The notes under the pieces: model-generated
Database searches by the model: none
What the model was told of the DNA's origin: nothing
What the model saw: only the letters and a program-made list of their open reading frames with translations
Shown here: positions 35,920 through 44,300 of the stretch, piece by piece
How the letters are laid out: each line of letters begins with the position of its first letter
Numbering within the stretch: position 1 is the first letter of the stretch
Position numbers and translations under genes: made by a program
DNA from: Terriglobia bacterium
GTDB taxonomy: Bacteria > Acidobacteriota > Thermoanaerobaculia > Thermoanaerobaculales > Thermoanaerobaculaceae
Direction: 5' to 3'
DNA: 64,000 bases
Assembly (NCBI GenBank): GCA_020073245.1
Contig: JAIQFQ010000010.1
Location: 33,630 to 97,629 of the forward strand

Positions 35920-36747
35920 TCACCTGGGGCGCTTCCTGGCCTTGTCCGTGGGCTGCAGGAAGTTCTCCCTCAGAAACGCCAGGATCGCCTCGGCGGTCGG
36001 AATCGGCCTCTCCATGCTGGGGGTATGGCCGGCCGACGGGACCTCGACAAGCCGGGCCTTGGGGAGGGCCGCGGCCATCGCCCGCGACAGCGCCGGAGGG
36101 GTGAGAAAGTCCTCCTGGCCGACGACCACGAGCGCGGGCACATCCAGAGTGGGGAGCAGCGCGCCGCTGTCAGGTCGGTCGCGCATCCCGGCGAGGCAAC
36201 CGGTGAGGGCGTGCGGACCAGCCTCGGCTGCGATCCCCCGAAGCTCCGCGAACAGCCTTGGCGCCCGCGCCTTGCTCGAAGGGCCAAGGAGGTTTCCAAC
36301 GAACTCATCGAGAAATCCAGCGGCCTTGCCATCTTCGATCAGGGCGATACCCGCGTCCCGGCGTTGCCTTCCCTCCGGGGTATCAGCCTCGGCCCTGCTG
36401 TCCACCAGGATCAGACCTGCCAGGCGTTCAGGGTACGTGGCGGCAATCCGGAGCGCGACGTAGCCACCCATTGAGTGGCCGCCGAGGACGAACCGGTCGA
36501 TTTCCAGCGCGTCGGCGAGACCGACGACGTCTTCCGCCAACTCCTCCATCGCGTAGCCTTTCGCGGGCTTGTCCGATGCGCCGAACCCCCGCAGGTCCGG
36601 CGTGATGAGACGGGCAGCCTGTTCCACCGCGGTCCGTATCGGCGTCCACATCGCCGACGAGAGCGGAAAGCCATGCAGGAGGACGAACGGCACGCCTTCG
36701 CCGTGGTCCTCCACCTCGAGCGCCACGTCCTCCAACTCGACCCGCAT
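35920..36747 (-). CDS. alpha/beta-hydrolase fold protein
   Basis: This 275-residue single-domain serine hydrolase has the oxyanion segment L-L-H-G-F-P-L-S near residue 28, the nucleophile elbow G-G-H-S-M-G-G near 95, a late Asp in V-V-V-G-Q-E-D-F-L-T, and His in P-S-A-G-H-T-P-S-M-E. It belongs to the esterase/dehalogenase/3-oxoadipate enol-lactonase-like set, but the cap region gives no substrate clue. ATG 36747 follows GGAGGGG, with a TACACT box about 20 bp further upstream, so this transcript has an ordinary leader. Confidence 0.88.
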   Translation of the reverse strand: MRVELEDVALEVEDHGEGVPFVLLHGFPLSSAMWTPIRTAVEQAARLITPDLRGFGASDKPAKGYAMEELAEDVVGLADALEIDRFVLGGHSMGGYVALRIAATYPERLAGLILVDSRAEADTPEGRQRRDAGIALIEDGKAAGFLDEFVGNLLGPSSKARAPRLFAELRGIAAEAGPHALTGCLAGMRDRPDSGALLPTLDVPALVVVGQEDFLTPPALSRAMAAALPKARLVEVPSAGHTPSMERPIPTAEAILAFLRENFLQPTDKARKRPR

Positions 36748-36896
36748 CGTCCCCTCCAGCCCAATCCGGCGCCAGTGTACCGTCTCCCGTGACCCCTGCC
36801 GCGGCGCCCGTCCCGCCGCGATCAGGTTGACCGCTCCGTCCCCCCTTCGAGTGGGCCCGTGTTGGCGACGGACGTTACTCGGGGAAGGACACGGCA
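36748..36896. other. intergenic, no gene seen
   Basis: This is the divergent gap between the hydrolase and the lasso-peptide region. I see the hydrolase promoter (a TACACT box on the reverse strand near 36775) and nothing else interpretable. The radical SAM remnant described next may have extended into it, but no motif is recognisable here. Confidence 0.4.
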
Positions 36897-37243
36897 ATGA
36901 AACCAGGTCTCGGCCACCTGTTGGGCGGACCGGAGGTGGGCCGTGTCGCCGCCGGCGGCGCCGCTCCCGACAATCACCCGCTCTGAGCGGCCGACACACG
37001 CCACGCCGTGATCACCGCAAACGGCGACGTATTCCCCTGCGCTATGCTGCCGTTCGTCGCGAGGAACCCCTCGAGCACAACTTCCGCCCCGTGTGCATGA
37101 ACTCCGCCATGTTTCACCGATCGCAGAGCCTTCGCCGCAGGGATTTGCCGGTCTGCAACTGGTGTCGCCGGTTCTCCGCCTGCGGACGGTGCCACGCCGA
37201 GGCCTTGCTCGAGGACGGCGGCACCCGGGCCCATCGGGTGTAG
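36897..37243 (+). pseudogene. remnant of a radical SAM/SPASM peptide maturase
   Basis: One frame encodes A-A-D-T-R-H-A-V-I-T-A-N-G-D-V-F-P-C-A-M-L-P-F-V, a SPASM-domain signature, directly after an in-frame TGA (36984-36986) placed where the family has its first SPASM Cys. After about 37066 the similarity moves to the next frame: P-L-E-H-N-F-R-P-V, then D-L-P-V-C-N-W-C-R-R-F-S-A-C-G-R-C-H-A-E-A-L-L-E-D-G. One missing C in the run at 37067-37070 would restore continuity. The SAM-binding core is absent. Third positions stay GC-rich in both parts, so decay looks recent. It ends 10 bp before the lasso B2 gene. Confidence 0.7.
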
Positions 37244-37246
37244 CCT
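37241..37246 (+). promoter_or_regulatory. -10 box TAGCCT for a leaderless GTG start at 37253
   Basis: TAGCCT, six bases (gcgagc), GTG. The TAG is also the stop codon of the radical SAM remnant. Confidence 0.45.
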
Positions 37247-37252
37247 GCGAGC

Positions 37253-37699
37253 GTGCGAGAACGATGGAGAAGGCGTCTGGACGCAGGGCGTGCGATCGCC
37301 TGCCGGCCGCTGACCTACCTCGGCGCCACGGCCGCGGCGGTAGGGACAGCGGTGTGGCTCGACCGTCTCGAACGCCGCAACGCCTTCGATCAGACCGTCG
37401 AGCGCCTGCGGCGCGGGCGGGCGTTCCCGCCGAGGCTGGCCGACCCGGCAATCCACCTCCGGGTCGTCAACCGCCTGCTTAACTGGCTCCCCCCGCGAGG
37501 AATGGGGCGCTGCCTGAAGCGGTCGCTGCTCCTCCTCCACCTGTGGTCGCGCTGCGGCCTCGAGCCGCGCCTCCACCTCGGGATCCAGGGACCCACCTGC
37601 AGCAGCCTTCAGGGCCACGCCTGGCTCACCGCGATGCGCGGCGGCGTCTCCATCGCGGCAGGCGACGCGGCCGGCTCGGTCGAGGCGTTCGTCTTTTGA
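37253..37699 (+). CDS. lasso peptide leader protease (B2, transglutaminase-like)
   Basis: This 148-residue Transglut_core3-type protein is the size of lasso B2 enzymes, which remove the precursor leader before ring closure. The catalytic triad is visible: Cys in M-G-R-C-L-K-R-S-L-L-L-L near residue 86, His in G-H-A-W-L near 123, and a following Asp in A-G-D-A-A. The hydrophobic segment before it (P-L-T-Y-L-G-A-T-A-A-A-V) is unusual. It faces the four-gene reverse operon of the same cluster, with 177 bp between. The GTG start is supported by the -10 geometry. Confidence 0.87.
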   Translation: MRERWRRRLDAGRAIACRPLTYLGATAAAVGTAVWLDRLERRNAFDQTVERLRRGRAFPPRLADPAIHLRVVNRLLNWLPPRGMGRCLKRSLLLLHLWSRCGLEPRLHLGIQGPTCSSLQGHAWLTAMRGGVSIAAGDAAGSVEAFVF

Positions 37700-37876
37700 C
37701 CTGCGCCGCCCACGCTGTCCCTTCTGCAGCGAGCGAGCCGGCCGTGGGCGCCTCGTCGTGGGGTGGCGCGAGAGACCCGCGGCCGGCGCCCCCCGCTGCT
37801 GCGCTCCCCGCGATGACCGCGGAGTCAGGCCGGGGCTCGCTTGTGGACATCCGACGAGGCACACCGCAGGGCGGGT

Positions 37877-38191
37877 TCAGCTGGCGCCGCCAGCCGGCTC
37901 CACCGTCACTAGGCCTCGATCGAGCAGGTTCCCTATGAGCTCGACGAGGTCGGCCCAGGCCCGCTCCGCATCGACCTCGAAGTGGCCGGTCAACGCTGCA
38001 TGAACCTCGCCGAGGCTTTTGCTCCGCTCCAGGCACTTCCAGACCACGGCCCCGGCGGCGTTGAGACCGAAGTAGGTCCCCGCTTCCAGGTCGAGGAGCA
38101 CGGCCTCCCCGCCGATCTCGCGGCTGCGCACCTGCGGCGCGGTCTTCAGCCGCGTCTGGGGGCCGAGGGTCGGGATCAAGTCTGCGGACAC
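37877..38191 (-). CDS. PqqD-like RiPP recognition element (lasso B1)
   Basis: This 104-residue winged-helix PqqD-family protein would bind the precursor leader and present it to the B2 protease. Features are the beta-strand start (R-S-R-E-I-G-G-E-A-V-L-L-D-L-E-A-G-T-Y-F-G-L-N), the family's G-A-V-V-W-K-C-L-E and a final D-L-V-E-L-I-G-N-L-L-D-R-G-L-V helix. A GTG at 38191 is taken as start because TATCCT lies six bases upstream; a TTG three bases earlier is possible. It is the last gene of the lasso operon, 4 bp after the kinase-like gene. Confidence 0.87.
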   Translation of the reverse strand: MSADLIPTLGPQTRLKTAPQVRSREIGGEAVLLDLEAGTYFGLNAAGAVVWKCLERSKSLGEVHAALTGHFEVDAERAWADLVELIGNLLDRGLVTVEPAGGAS

Positions 38192-38195
38192 CAAG

Positions 38196-39170
38196 TCAGG
38201 ATAGCGCGTCGGCGCCCCGGCGCTCTCCCAATGAAGCGGCGAGGTCCGCTGTCACGGCAGCCCGCACTGCCGGCAGGGCCGAAAGCAAACGCGGGTAGCC
38301 GAGCCGACAGACTCGCAGCCGAGCAGCGGCCGCGGCGCAGAACCCCAGATGCTGCTCGAGCAGGCGCGCGCCGAACAGCCGGGCCGCCACCGTGTGGGCC
38401 AGGAGCACCAGCGCGCCGTCGCGGGGCGAGAGCGGCTCGATGCTGACCTCCCGCCGTTCACGACCCGCGTCGATCTCGTAGACGGCGCGCAGCGGAATCG
38501 CTTCGGGCAGCCCGGCCGGGTACTGCTCGTCGCGGGGCAGCTTAAGTTGCGGGAACCGCGGCAGCGCTACGACTCTCGACGCGCGGTCGGCAATCGGCAG
38601 GATGTCGTCTCCCAGACGTTGCCAGCCCGCTGCTGCAGGAGCAGCGACCGTCGACTTGCCGGCCCCCGACACCCCCACGAACGCCGCCATTCCACCCCCG
38701 GTCAGGACAGCCGAGGCGTGCAGCGAGAAGCTCCCGCGCGCCGCCAGGGCAACCAGGAGCGCCGCTCCGAAAAGGATCTCCAGTTCCACCTGGTCGAGCG
38801 GGCCGGCAGAGAGCGGCTCGGCGACGATCCACGCACCACCGGGTCCGACCACGAAGGTCCGGCCTACGCCACACTCCAGCCGGTGGGTGTCGCCATCGTC
38901 CCGACACGTCACGTCTCGCACCGCCCGGGCGAGCCACGCCGGGCCCTCGAAGGTCGTTCGCGAGATTGCGGGGACCCGCAGCTTCTCGGATCGTTCCAGA
39001 AGCACGGGTGTAAGCGAGGCGGTCCCGCGGGTAAACGGCTCGAGCCACGCAGTGCTCGTGTCGGAGACGACGGTCACGCCGGCCAGGTCGAGACGGACCC
39101 CGGACTGCCGACGCGACGCCGACGATGTGATGATCTGGATGAGCGTGGTCGGCGGCGTAGCGGGCAACAC
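38196..39170 (-). CDS. HPr kinase-like P-loop protein of the lasso cluster
   Basis: The protein has 324 residues. The catalytic core resembles HPr kinase/phosphorylase: H-A-S-A-V (151-155), Walker A G-V-S-G-A-G-K-S-T (166-174) and L-G-D-D-I-L-P-I (~188). The N-terminal ~145 residues are not the HPrK N-domain. Homologues in other lasso clusters phosphorylate the precursor's C-terminal Ser; this precursor ends in Pro, so the target is uncertain. The GTG start directly follows the precursor's TGA (TGAGTG), giving obligate coupling of the two genes. Confidence 0.82.
   Translation of the reverse strand: MLPATPPTTLIQIITSSASRRQSGVRLDLAGVTVVSDTSTAWLEPFTRGTASLTPVLLERSEKLRVPAISRTTFEGPAWLARAVRDVTCRDDGDTHRLECGVGRTFVVGPGGAWIVAEPLSAGPLDQVELEILFGAALLVALAARGSFSLHASAVLTGGGMAAFVGVSGAGKSTVAAPAAAGWQRLGDDILPIADRASRVVALPRFPQLKLPRDEQYPAGLPEAIPLRAVYEIDAGRERREVSIEPLSPRDGALVLLAHTVAARLFGARLLEQHLGFCAAAAARLRVCRLGYPRLLSALPAVRAAVTADLAASLGERRGADALS
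38198..38203 (-). promoter_or_regulatory. internal -10 box TATCCT for a leaderless start at 38191
   Basis: On the reverse strand TATCCT, six bases (gacttg), GTG. The box overlaps the end of the HPr-kinase-like gene, so the PqqD-like gene may have a transcript of its own within the operon. Confidence 0.4.
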
Positions 39171-39356
39171 TCAGGGCAAAGGGGCTCTCGTTTCGGGGTT
39201 CGCGGTCTCGCCGATCCCCGGCGAACCCCCGAGGGTTGCCGTCCGCAGGGCGCCGAGCGGCGTGAGCTGTGGTGGCGTGTAGGGCAGCCGAGTCGCGCGG
39301 CTCGGGGAAGCTCCGCCTTCGATCGGTGTCCGCTTGGTTGGTCTCGTCTCGGTCAT
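39171..39356 (-). CDS. lasso peptide precursor (A)
   Basis: This is a 61-residue precursor. The leader carries the recognition motif Y26-T-P-P29-Q-L31-T-P-L-G35 and the penultimate leader Thr41. The predicted core is residues 43-61, GGSPGIGETANPETRAPLP: Gly1 would form the isopeptide bond with Glu8 (8-residue ring) and leave an 11-residue tail. ATG 39356 has AGGGG five bases upstream; a GTG two codons earlier is also open. It lies 21 bp after the macrolactam synthetase and abuts the HPr-kinase-like gene. The core has one Ser and two Thr, no Cys or Trp. Confidence 0.88.
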   Translation of the reverse strand: MTETRPTKRTPIEGGASPSRATRLPYTPPQLTPLGALRTATLGGSPGIGETANPETRAPLP

Positions 39357-39377
39357 CGACACCCCTCGCTCCCGGTT

Positions 39378-41216
39378 TCAGAATAGCAGACGCTGGCGCC
39401 AGAGTTCAAGCCAGATGCAATGCCACAGCACGAGTTCCTCAACCCCTGTGGCCCGCGCACCGGGGGCCGCTTCGGCCGCCCACTCAGGACGCACGAAGCG
39501 GCGCCAGAGGGCCACCCCGTCGTTCAACGCCGCGTGGAAGGCTCCGGCCTCGACCGGCGATGCAAGCGCGGCGCGGTAGAGGGGTGAGAAGTCCGCCTTG
39601 TCCTCCCGGGCCAGCACGGCGGGAGGCAGCGAGCCGCGCAGCGCCTCCCGCAGGATCGGGCGCGTCTGCGTCCCGGCGAAGAGCAGGTGCGACGGCACGG
39701 CGAGCATGAACTCGACCAGGCGCAGGTCCCGGAACGGGAACCGCAGATCGACCCCGCACCGATGGGTTTGGTGCGCCTCGCTTGCCATGCCCTCGGCGTT
39801 GCCAAGCCCGGCGGCGGCCCGCAGTTGGCCCTCGCGCGGGGCGTGGTCGGCTCCGGGCGGCCAACCGCCCTCCGTGGGCCACGCCGACAGGGCGTGTGGC
39901 GTGAGCCAGGCCGGCCGCCCCCGTGGACGCAGCCGGCGCATCATCCCCCTCGGCAGCACCGGCGCGATAAGGCTGCCGCGCACCAGGGACCGAAGCCCGT
40001 GCGCGCGGCTGAACCCGCGCGCGCCGCGCAGGGCCGCCAGGAACTTTCCCGACCGGAGCAGCGACCACAGCCAGTCGCGTGGGCCGAGGTAGAGGTCGTC
40101 CCCGTAGACCCCGGAGAGGAGCGTCCTCAATCCGCGCTCCCGCCCGCGAAGGTAGCCGCGCATTGAGAGCCACCGGTACGGGGTCTCGAGCGGGCCGTTT
40201 GGGTTGAACGGCCATCCCGCCAGCTTTGACAACGGCAGGGCGTCGTCGCACGGCACGGTCTCGCTCTCGAGGCCGTGCTGGGCGGCGATCGGCGCGATGA
40301 ACTCCCGCTCGTCGCACTCCGGGAAGGCGGAGAAGACCCACGAGATCGCCACCGGCACTGGAAGGCCGCGGGCCATCGACGACTCGGCGGCCAGAGCCGC
40401 GATCGGGCCGGAGTCGAGTCCGCCCGACAGCAGCACGCCGCCTCTCCCGACCGTCCGCAGGCGGCATGAGACGGCCTCGGCGAGCAGCTCGCGGAAACGG
40501 TGGACGTGCTCCGGGGGACGCAGCGAGCGCACGGACCGATCCGGGCGCGCAGCGCGGAACCTCGCCGTGCCCACCCTCCCGTCCTCGACGGTAACGACGT
40601 GGCCGGGCAGGACCTGCTTGACGGCCCGGAAAAACGTCGCGTCGTCGACCGGCTCGCACACACCGAAGTGGACCGCCAGGCGCGAGTCGTCGAGCTCCGA
40701 GGGGATTCCCGGGTACCGGAGCACCGCCGATTCCTCGGACGCCGCGACGAACACCCGCTCGGTGAGCGCGTAGACCAGACCGCGGTCGCCGAGCGTGTCG
40801 CGCGCGAGCAGCACGCGCCGCTGCACCGCGTCGACGAAGATCAGCGCGAAGGGGCCGACGAAGCGCTCCAACGCGCCGGTCTGGAAGCGTTCCAGCGCCT
40901 CGAGGGCCAGCGCCGCGTCGGACATCGCAACGGCTTCCGGGCCGGAGAGGCCGAGCGCCGACGTGATCTCCCCGCGGTTGTCGAGCCGCCCGTCGAAGGC
41001 GAGGTGGTAACGCCCGGAGCGGTGCGCGATCGGCTGGGACTCTTCGGCTTCCTCGGGCGTGGTCCGGAAGTGCGCGTGACTCACGACCGCCCAGCCCAAC
41101 TCGATCCGCCGCTCCCCGTCGATCGCGCGGTGCCCGAGCGCGCGCACCACAGGCTCGACCGCCGCCGGGTCGACCGGCTCCCGATCGCGGCTGACGACCG
41201 CAGCGATCCCGCTCAT
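39378..41216 (-). CDS. lasso macrolactam synthetase (asparagine synthetase-like C protein)
   Basis: This 612-residue AsnB homologue would adenylate the core Glu8 side chain and close the macrolactam. The N-terminal glutaminase-like domain (~1-215) begins M-S-G-I-A, with Ser in place of the nucleophilic Cys2, so it cannot hydrolyse glutamine. That is expected when the nucleophile is the core amine. The synthetase domain has the ATP motif S-G-G-L-D-S (264-269) and G-V-Y-G-D-D-L near 397. GAGGGTGGA precedes ATG 41216. It is the first gene of the reverse lasso operon. Confidence 0.9.
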   Translation of the reverse strand: MSGIAAVVSRDREPVDPAAVEPVVRALGHRAIDGERRIELGWAVVSHAHFRTTPEEAEESQPIAHRSGRYHLAFDGRLDNRGEITSALGLSGPEAVAMSDAALALEALERFQTGALERFVGPFALIFVDAVQRRVLLARDTLGDRGLVYALTERVFVAASEESAVLRYPGIPSELDDSRLAVHFGVCEPVDDATFFRAVKQVLPGHVVTVEDGRVGTARFRAARPDRSVRSLRPPEHVHRFRELLAEAVSCRLRTVGRGGVLLSGGLDSGPIAALAAESSMARGLPVPVAISWVFSAFPECDEREFIAPIAAQHGLESETVPCDDALPLSKLAGWPFNPNGPLETPYRWLSMRGYLRGRERGLRTLLSGVYGDDLYLGPRDWLWSLLRSGKFLAALRGARGFSRAHGLRSLVRGSLIAPVLPRGMMRRLRPRGRPAWLTPHALSAWPTEGGWPPGADHAPREGQLRAAAGLGNAEGMASEAHQTHRCGVDLRFPFRDLRLVEFMLAVPSHLLFAGTQTRPILREALRGSLPPAVLAREDKADFSPLYRAALASPVEAGAFHAALNDGVALWRRFVRPEWAAEAAPGARATGVEELVLWHCIWLELWRQRLLF

Positions 41217-41349
41217 TCGGATCCACCCTCGACGGGGAGGGCCGTAGACCGGCGCCGAGCGGCGGGTTCGTTTACCGGCCTGACGAACTGGACGAGCAAG
41301 AGAACCGGCCCGGGCGCACCGTGACACGGCGCTCCCGGGCATCCCAAGC

Positions 41350-44300
41350 TCAGGGGACGACGACCAGGGCGGGGTCTCCGAGGAGGTTCACGCCCAGGGT
41401 GACGTCGGTCAAGATCGGGTTGAGCGCGGCAACCTCGTGCTTCACCTGCGTAAGCGCCTGGCCCACCGTCATGCCCGGTTGCAGAAGCAGGGGGATCAGG
41501 CGCAGGCCCATCTCGCGATCGGCGTCGACGGAGGTCAGACCGGCCGGTCCGATCACCGCGGCCGCGCCGCGGTCCCCCCTGACGAGGAACTGCTCGGCCA
41601 GGGACGAACCGCTCGGCAACACGAAGAACGAGTTCCAGCACCCCCACTGGACGAGGAGCGTCGGCCGCCCCGCGTTCGTCAGCGCCGCCGCGTCGGAGTT
41701 GCTGAACAGCGCCTCGAAGCTCCAGCGGGAGAAGTCCGAGTGACCGATGTAGTGCGTCAGCGCCACGCCGGTGTCGATGGCGCCGACCAGCGTGGTCTTG
41801 GCGCCGCTCACACCGAGGTCGTCGATGAACGCCCGCTGCACCTGCCAGCCGGCCGGCACCGTGGCGATCAACTGGTCGCTGATCGTCGTGAATTGCGCGC
41901 CGACGGAACTGCGGTCCGCCGCGAACACTGCCGTGCCCGCCGCGCTCTGGACCGGGTACGCCAGCGTCTTGGCGATCATCGCCTGCAGCTCGGCCGACGT
42001 TCTCACCGGCAGGCGGCCGATCGCGACGTCGGGAAGCCTGTCGCCGTCAACGTCTCCCAGCATGCCGTCGGACGGCTCGAAGCTGACGAGCGGCCCGGTC
42101 TGCGTGTAGAAGGTCGGGACGAAGCTCATCGAGCCCGCCCCGAGGCGGTTCAGGTAGTCGTACGTGTCCCCGCCGACGAGGAGCACGTACTTCGTGCCGA
42201 GGTTGGCGACCGCCCACGTCACATAGCTGCGGATCGCCTCCGGGCCGAAGATCCCGTACCCGTACGACGAGTAGATATCGTCGGTCTCGGCCACCTTGAC
42301 GGAGAGGCCCTGGGCCTGGCGCGCCGCTACCAGCGCCGCGAGATCCCCGGCAAAGTTCGGGTGCGTGATGATGAGGTAGTCCGCGCGCCCGCTCGTGAGG
42401 TCCCCCACGACAGGAGCCGGTGTGATCGCCGGCGCCGGCAGCGAGCCCACCGCGGCGGCGATGTACTCCGCCGCGTCTCGCTCGCCCCGCACGGTGACGG
42501 TGAACGACGCGCCGCTGGGCTGGGTCTTCGCGCCCGTGATGCGAACCGGGCCGCCCCGATCCGACAGTCGATAGACGACCACGTCGGACGACGGTAGTCC
42601 CGCGACGCGCAGCGTGTCGCCGGCCGCCGTGAATCGCAGGGAGCCGCCCCGGGCGACCAGCGCCCGCGGGTAGGTCACCGTGTAGGAATCCAGCGCCACG
42701 ATGTCCCAGTCGTAGCCCGTGTCACCGGCGACCGTGAGCGTGGCGGTGTTCGCTCCTTCGTGGAGCACGCCCGCCGGGACGTCGAAGCTCAAGGGCTGGT
42801 TGATCAGGCCGTCGAACCGCGCGTCCCCGAGCGGGCTGCCGTTGAGGGCGACGAGCACGTGGTGGTCGGGTGCAGCATCCGGCCAGTTGGTCACGCCCCA
42901 CAGCCCGAGCGAGATGCGCGCCTGTCCGGCCACCAGGTTGTCGACGTTGAGCGGGAGGTCCCGGGTCTCCGGCGCCTTGTCGTACGCGAGGATCCATTGG
43001 TCGTACCACGGGTCGCCGTTGGGTGCCGCGAAGCTCCATCCGTTTTCGTTCTCGACAGTAACCTTCTCGGCGTACGACACGACCGTGGCGCCCTTCGCCG
43101 TGGGTGCGGCCTTGTCCTCGCCGACGCGCCGCGCGAGCTTGGCGTCAACCACGACACGGTAGACGTTCGTCTTGGCGTAGAGCGTGTCGAGCCCCTGGCC
43201 GAAGAACTCGATGAAGCCGCCGGGCCCGAACTCGGTGCCCTTGGCACCATTGCCTTCGACCCGGGTCGGCACCGCGGACCCGCGATTGGTCAGGCCGATC
43301 GTACTCGCCCTTACGCCGGCGAGGTCGAGGCCGGCCGCGGCGAGCGCCTCGTACGTCACCCGGTAGATACCGTCGGCGCTGACGCGCAGGTCAAAGACCG
43401 GCCACGAGGTCGTGCCTGCGCCGGCGGCTCTGGCCTGCTTGACGCCGGCCGCGGAGAGGTGGCGCCGCGTCGTGAGTCTCTGCTCGCCCTTCACCTGATG
43501 TTCGCGGGCGATCGCCGGCCAGTCGAGCTTGACGAACGCGGTCTTCGCGCCGTTCTCGAGGCCGGGGGCGAGGCCGCCGTGCCAGCGGGTGCGGCCCTGC
43601 ACGTCGACGTCCTCGACCGCGAACTCGGTCGCGTCGACCCGGCCGGTGCTGAACGCGTAGTCCACCGGGGCGAGCGAATCCACCACCTTCGAGCCGATCA
43701 ACCGCTCGTTGAGCCGCTCCCAGCCGCTCGCCGTCTTCCCGTAGAGGTTGAACCCGACGTTGCCCAACTCGCTGCCCGTCGACCAGTCGATCCGGAGGTC
43801 CGGCCCCTGCTGCTGGGCGCGGAAGGAGGCGAGCGTCACCGGCGTCGTGTCGGAGAAGTTGCACGGCACCAGGGGCAGCGTCCCGCTGCTGCATCCCGGC
43901 GTAAAGTCCTTCTGGATCGGGTCCTGCGAGGAGTCGCTGGTCGAGAACAGGAACTTGAGGGCCGAGTATGGGCTCACCCTCTGCGCGCCCGTGCAGTCCT
44001 TGAAGACGTAGAGCGGGATCTGCACGTCCACGTACCATTCCCCGCTCGTGTCGCCGGGAATGACGTCGGACACCGGCAGCGCCCGGGTGAAGCTCTGCGT
44101 GCACGGGGCGCCCGAGGGAGTGTTTCCGATGTTGGTGGTGCACGACGGCAACGTCGTCACGAGAGTACCGCCTGCGACCGAGCAGGCATTGTCGTTGGTC
44201 ACGGACTGGCTGTTGTTGTTCTCAAAGAGGATGCGGAGGATGTTCAGGTTGCCGTAGACGTCGAACCAGAACTCCTTGTAGCTGTCCTCGTCGTAGTCGT

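Noticed and set aside
36984..36986. The in-frame TGA at a conserved SPASM Cys, considered as a selenocysteine codon
   Set aside because: A second lesion (frameshift near 37067) and loss of the SAM core show gene decay. No SECIS-like structure or selenocysteine machinery was seen.
36897..36986. A 29-codon ORF with a good Shine-Dalgarno before the TGA
   Set aside because: It reads in frame into the SPASM remnant and has no independent motif; taken as part of the pseudogene.
36974..37234. An 86-codon open frame on the reverse strand across the SPASM remnant, considered as a second small peptide gene
   Set aside because: Its third-position GC is clearly lower than the forward frames, it has no ribosome site or -10 box, and the forward strand explains the region better.
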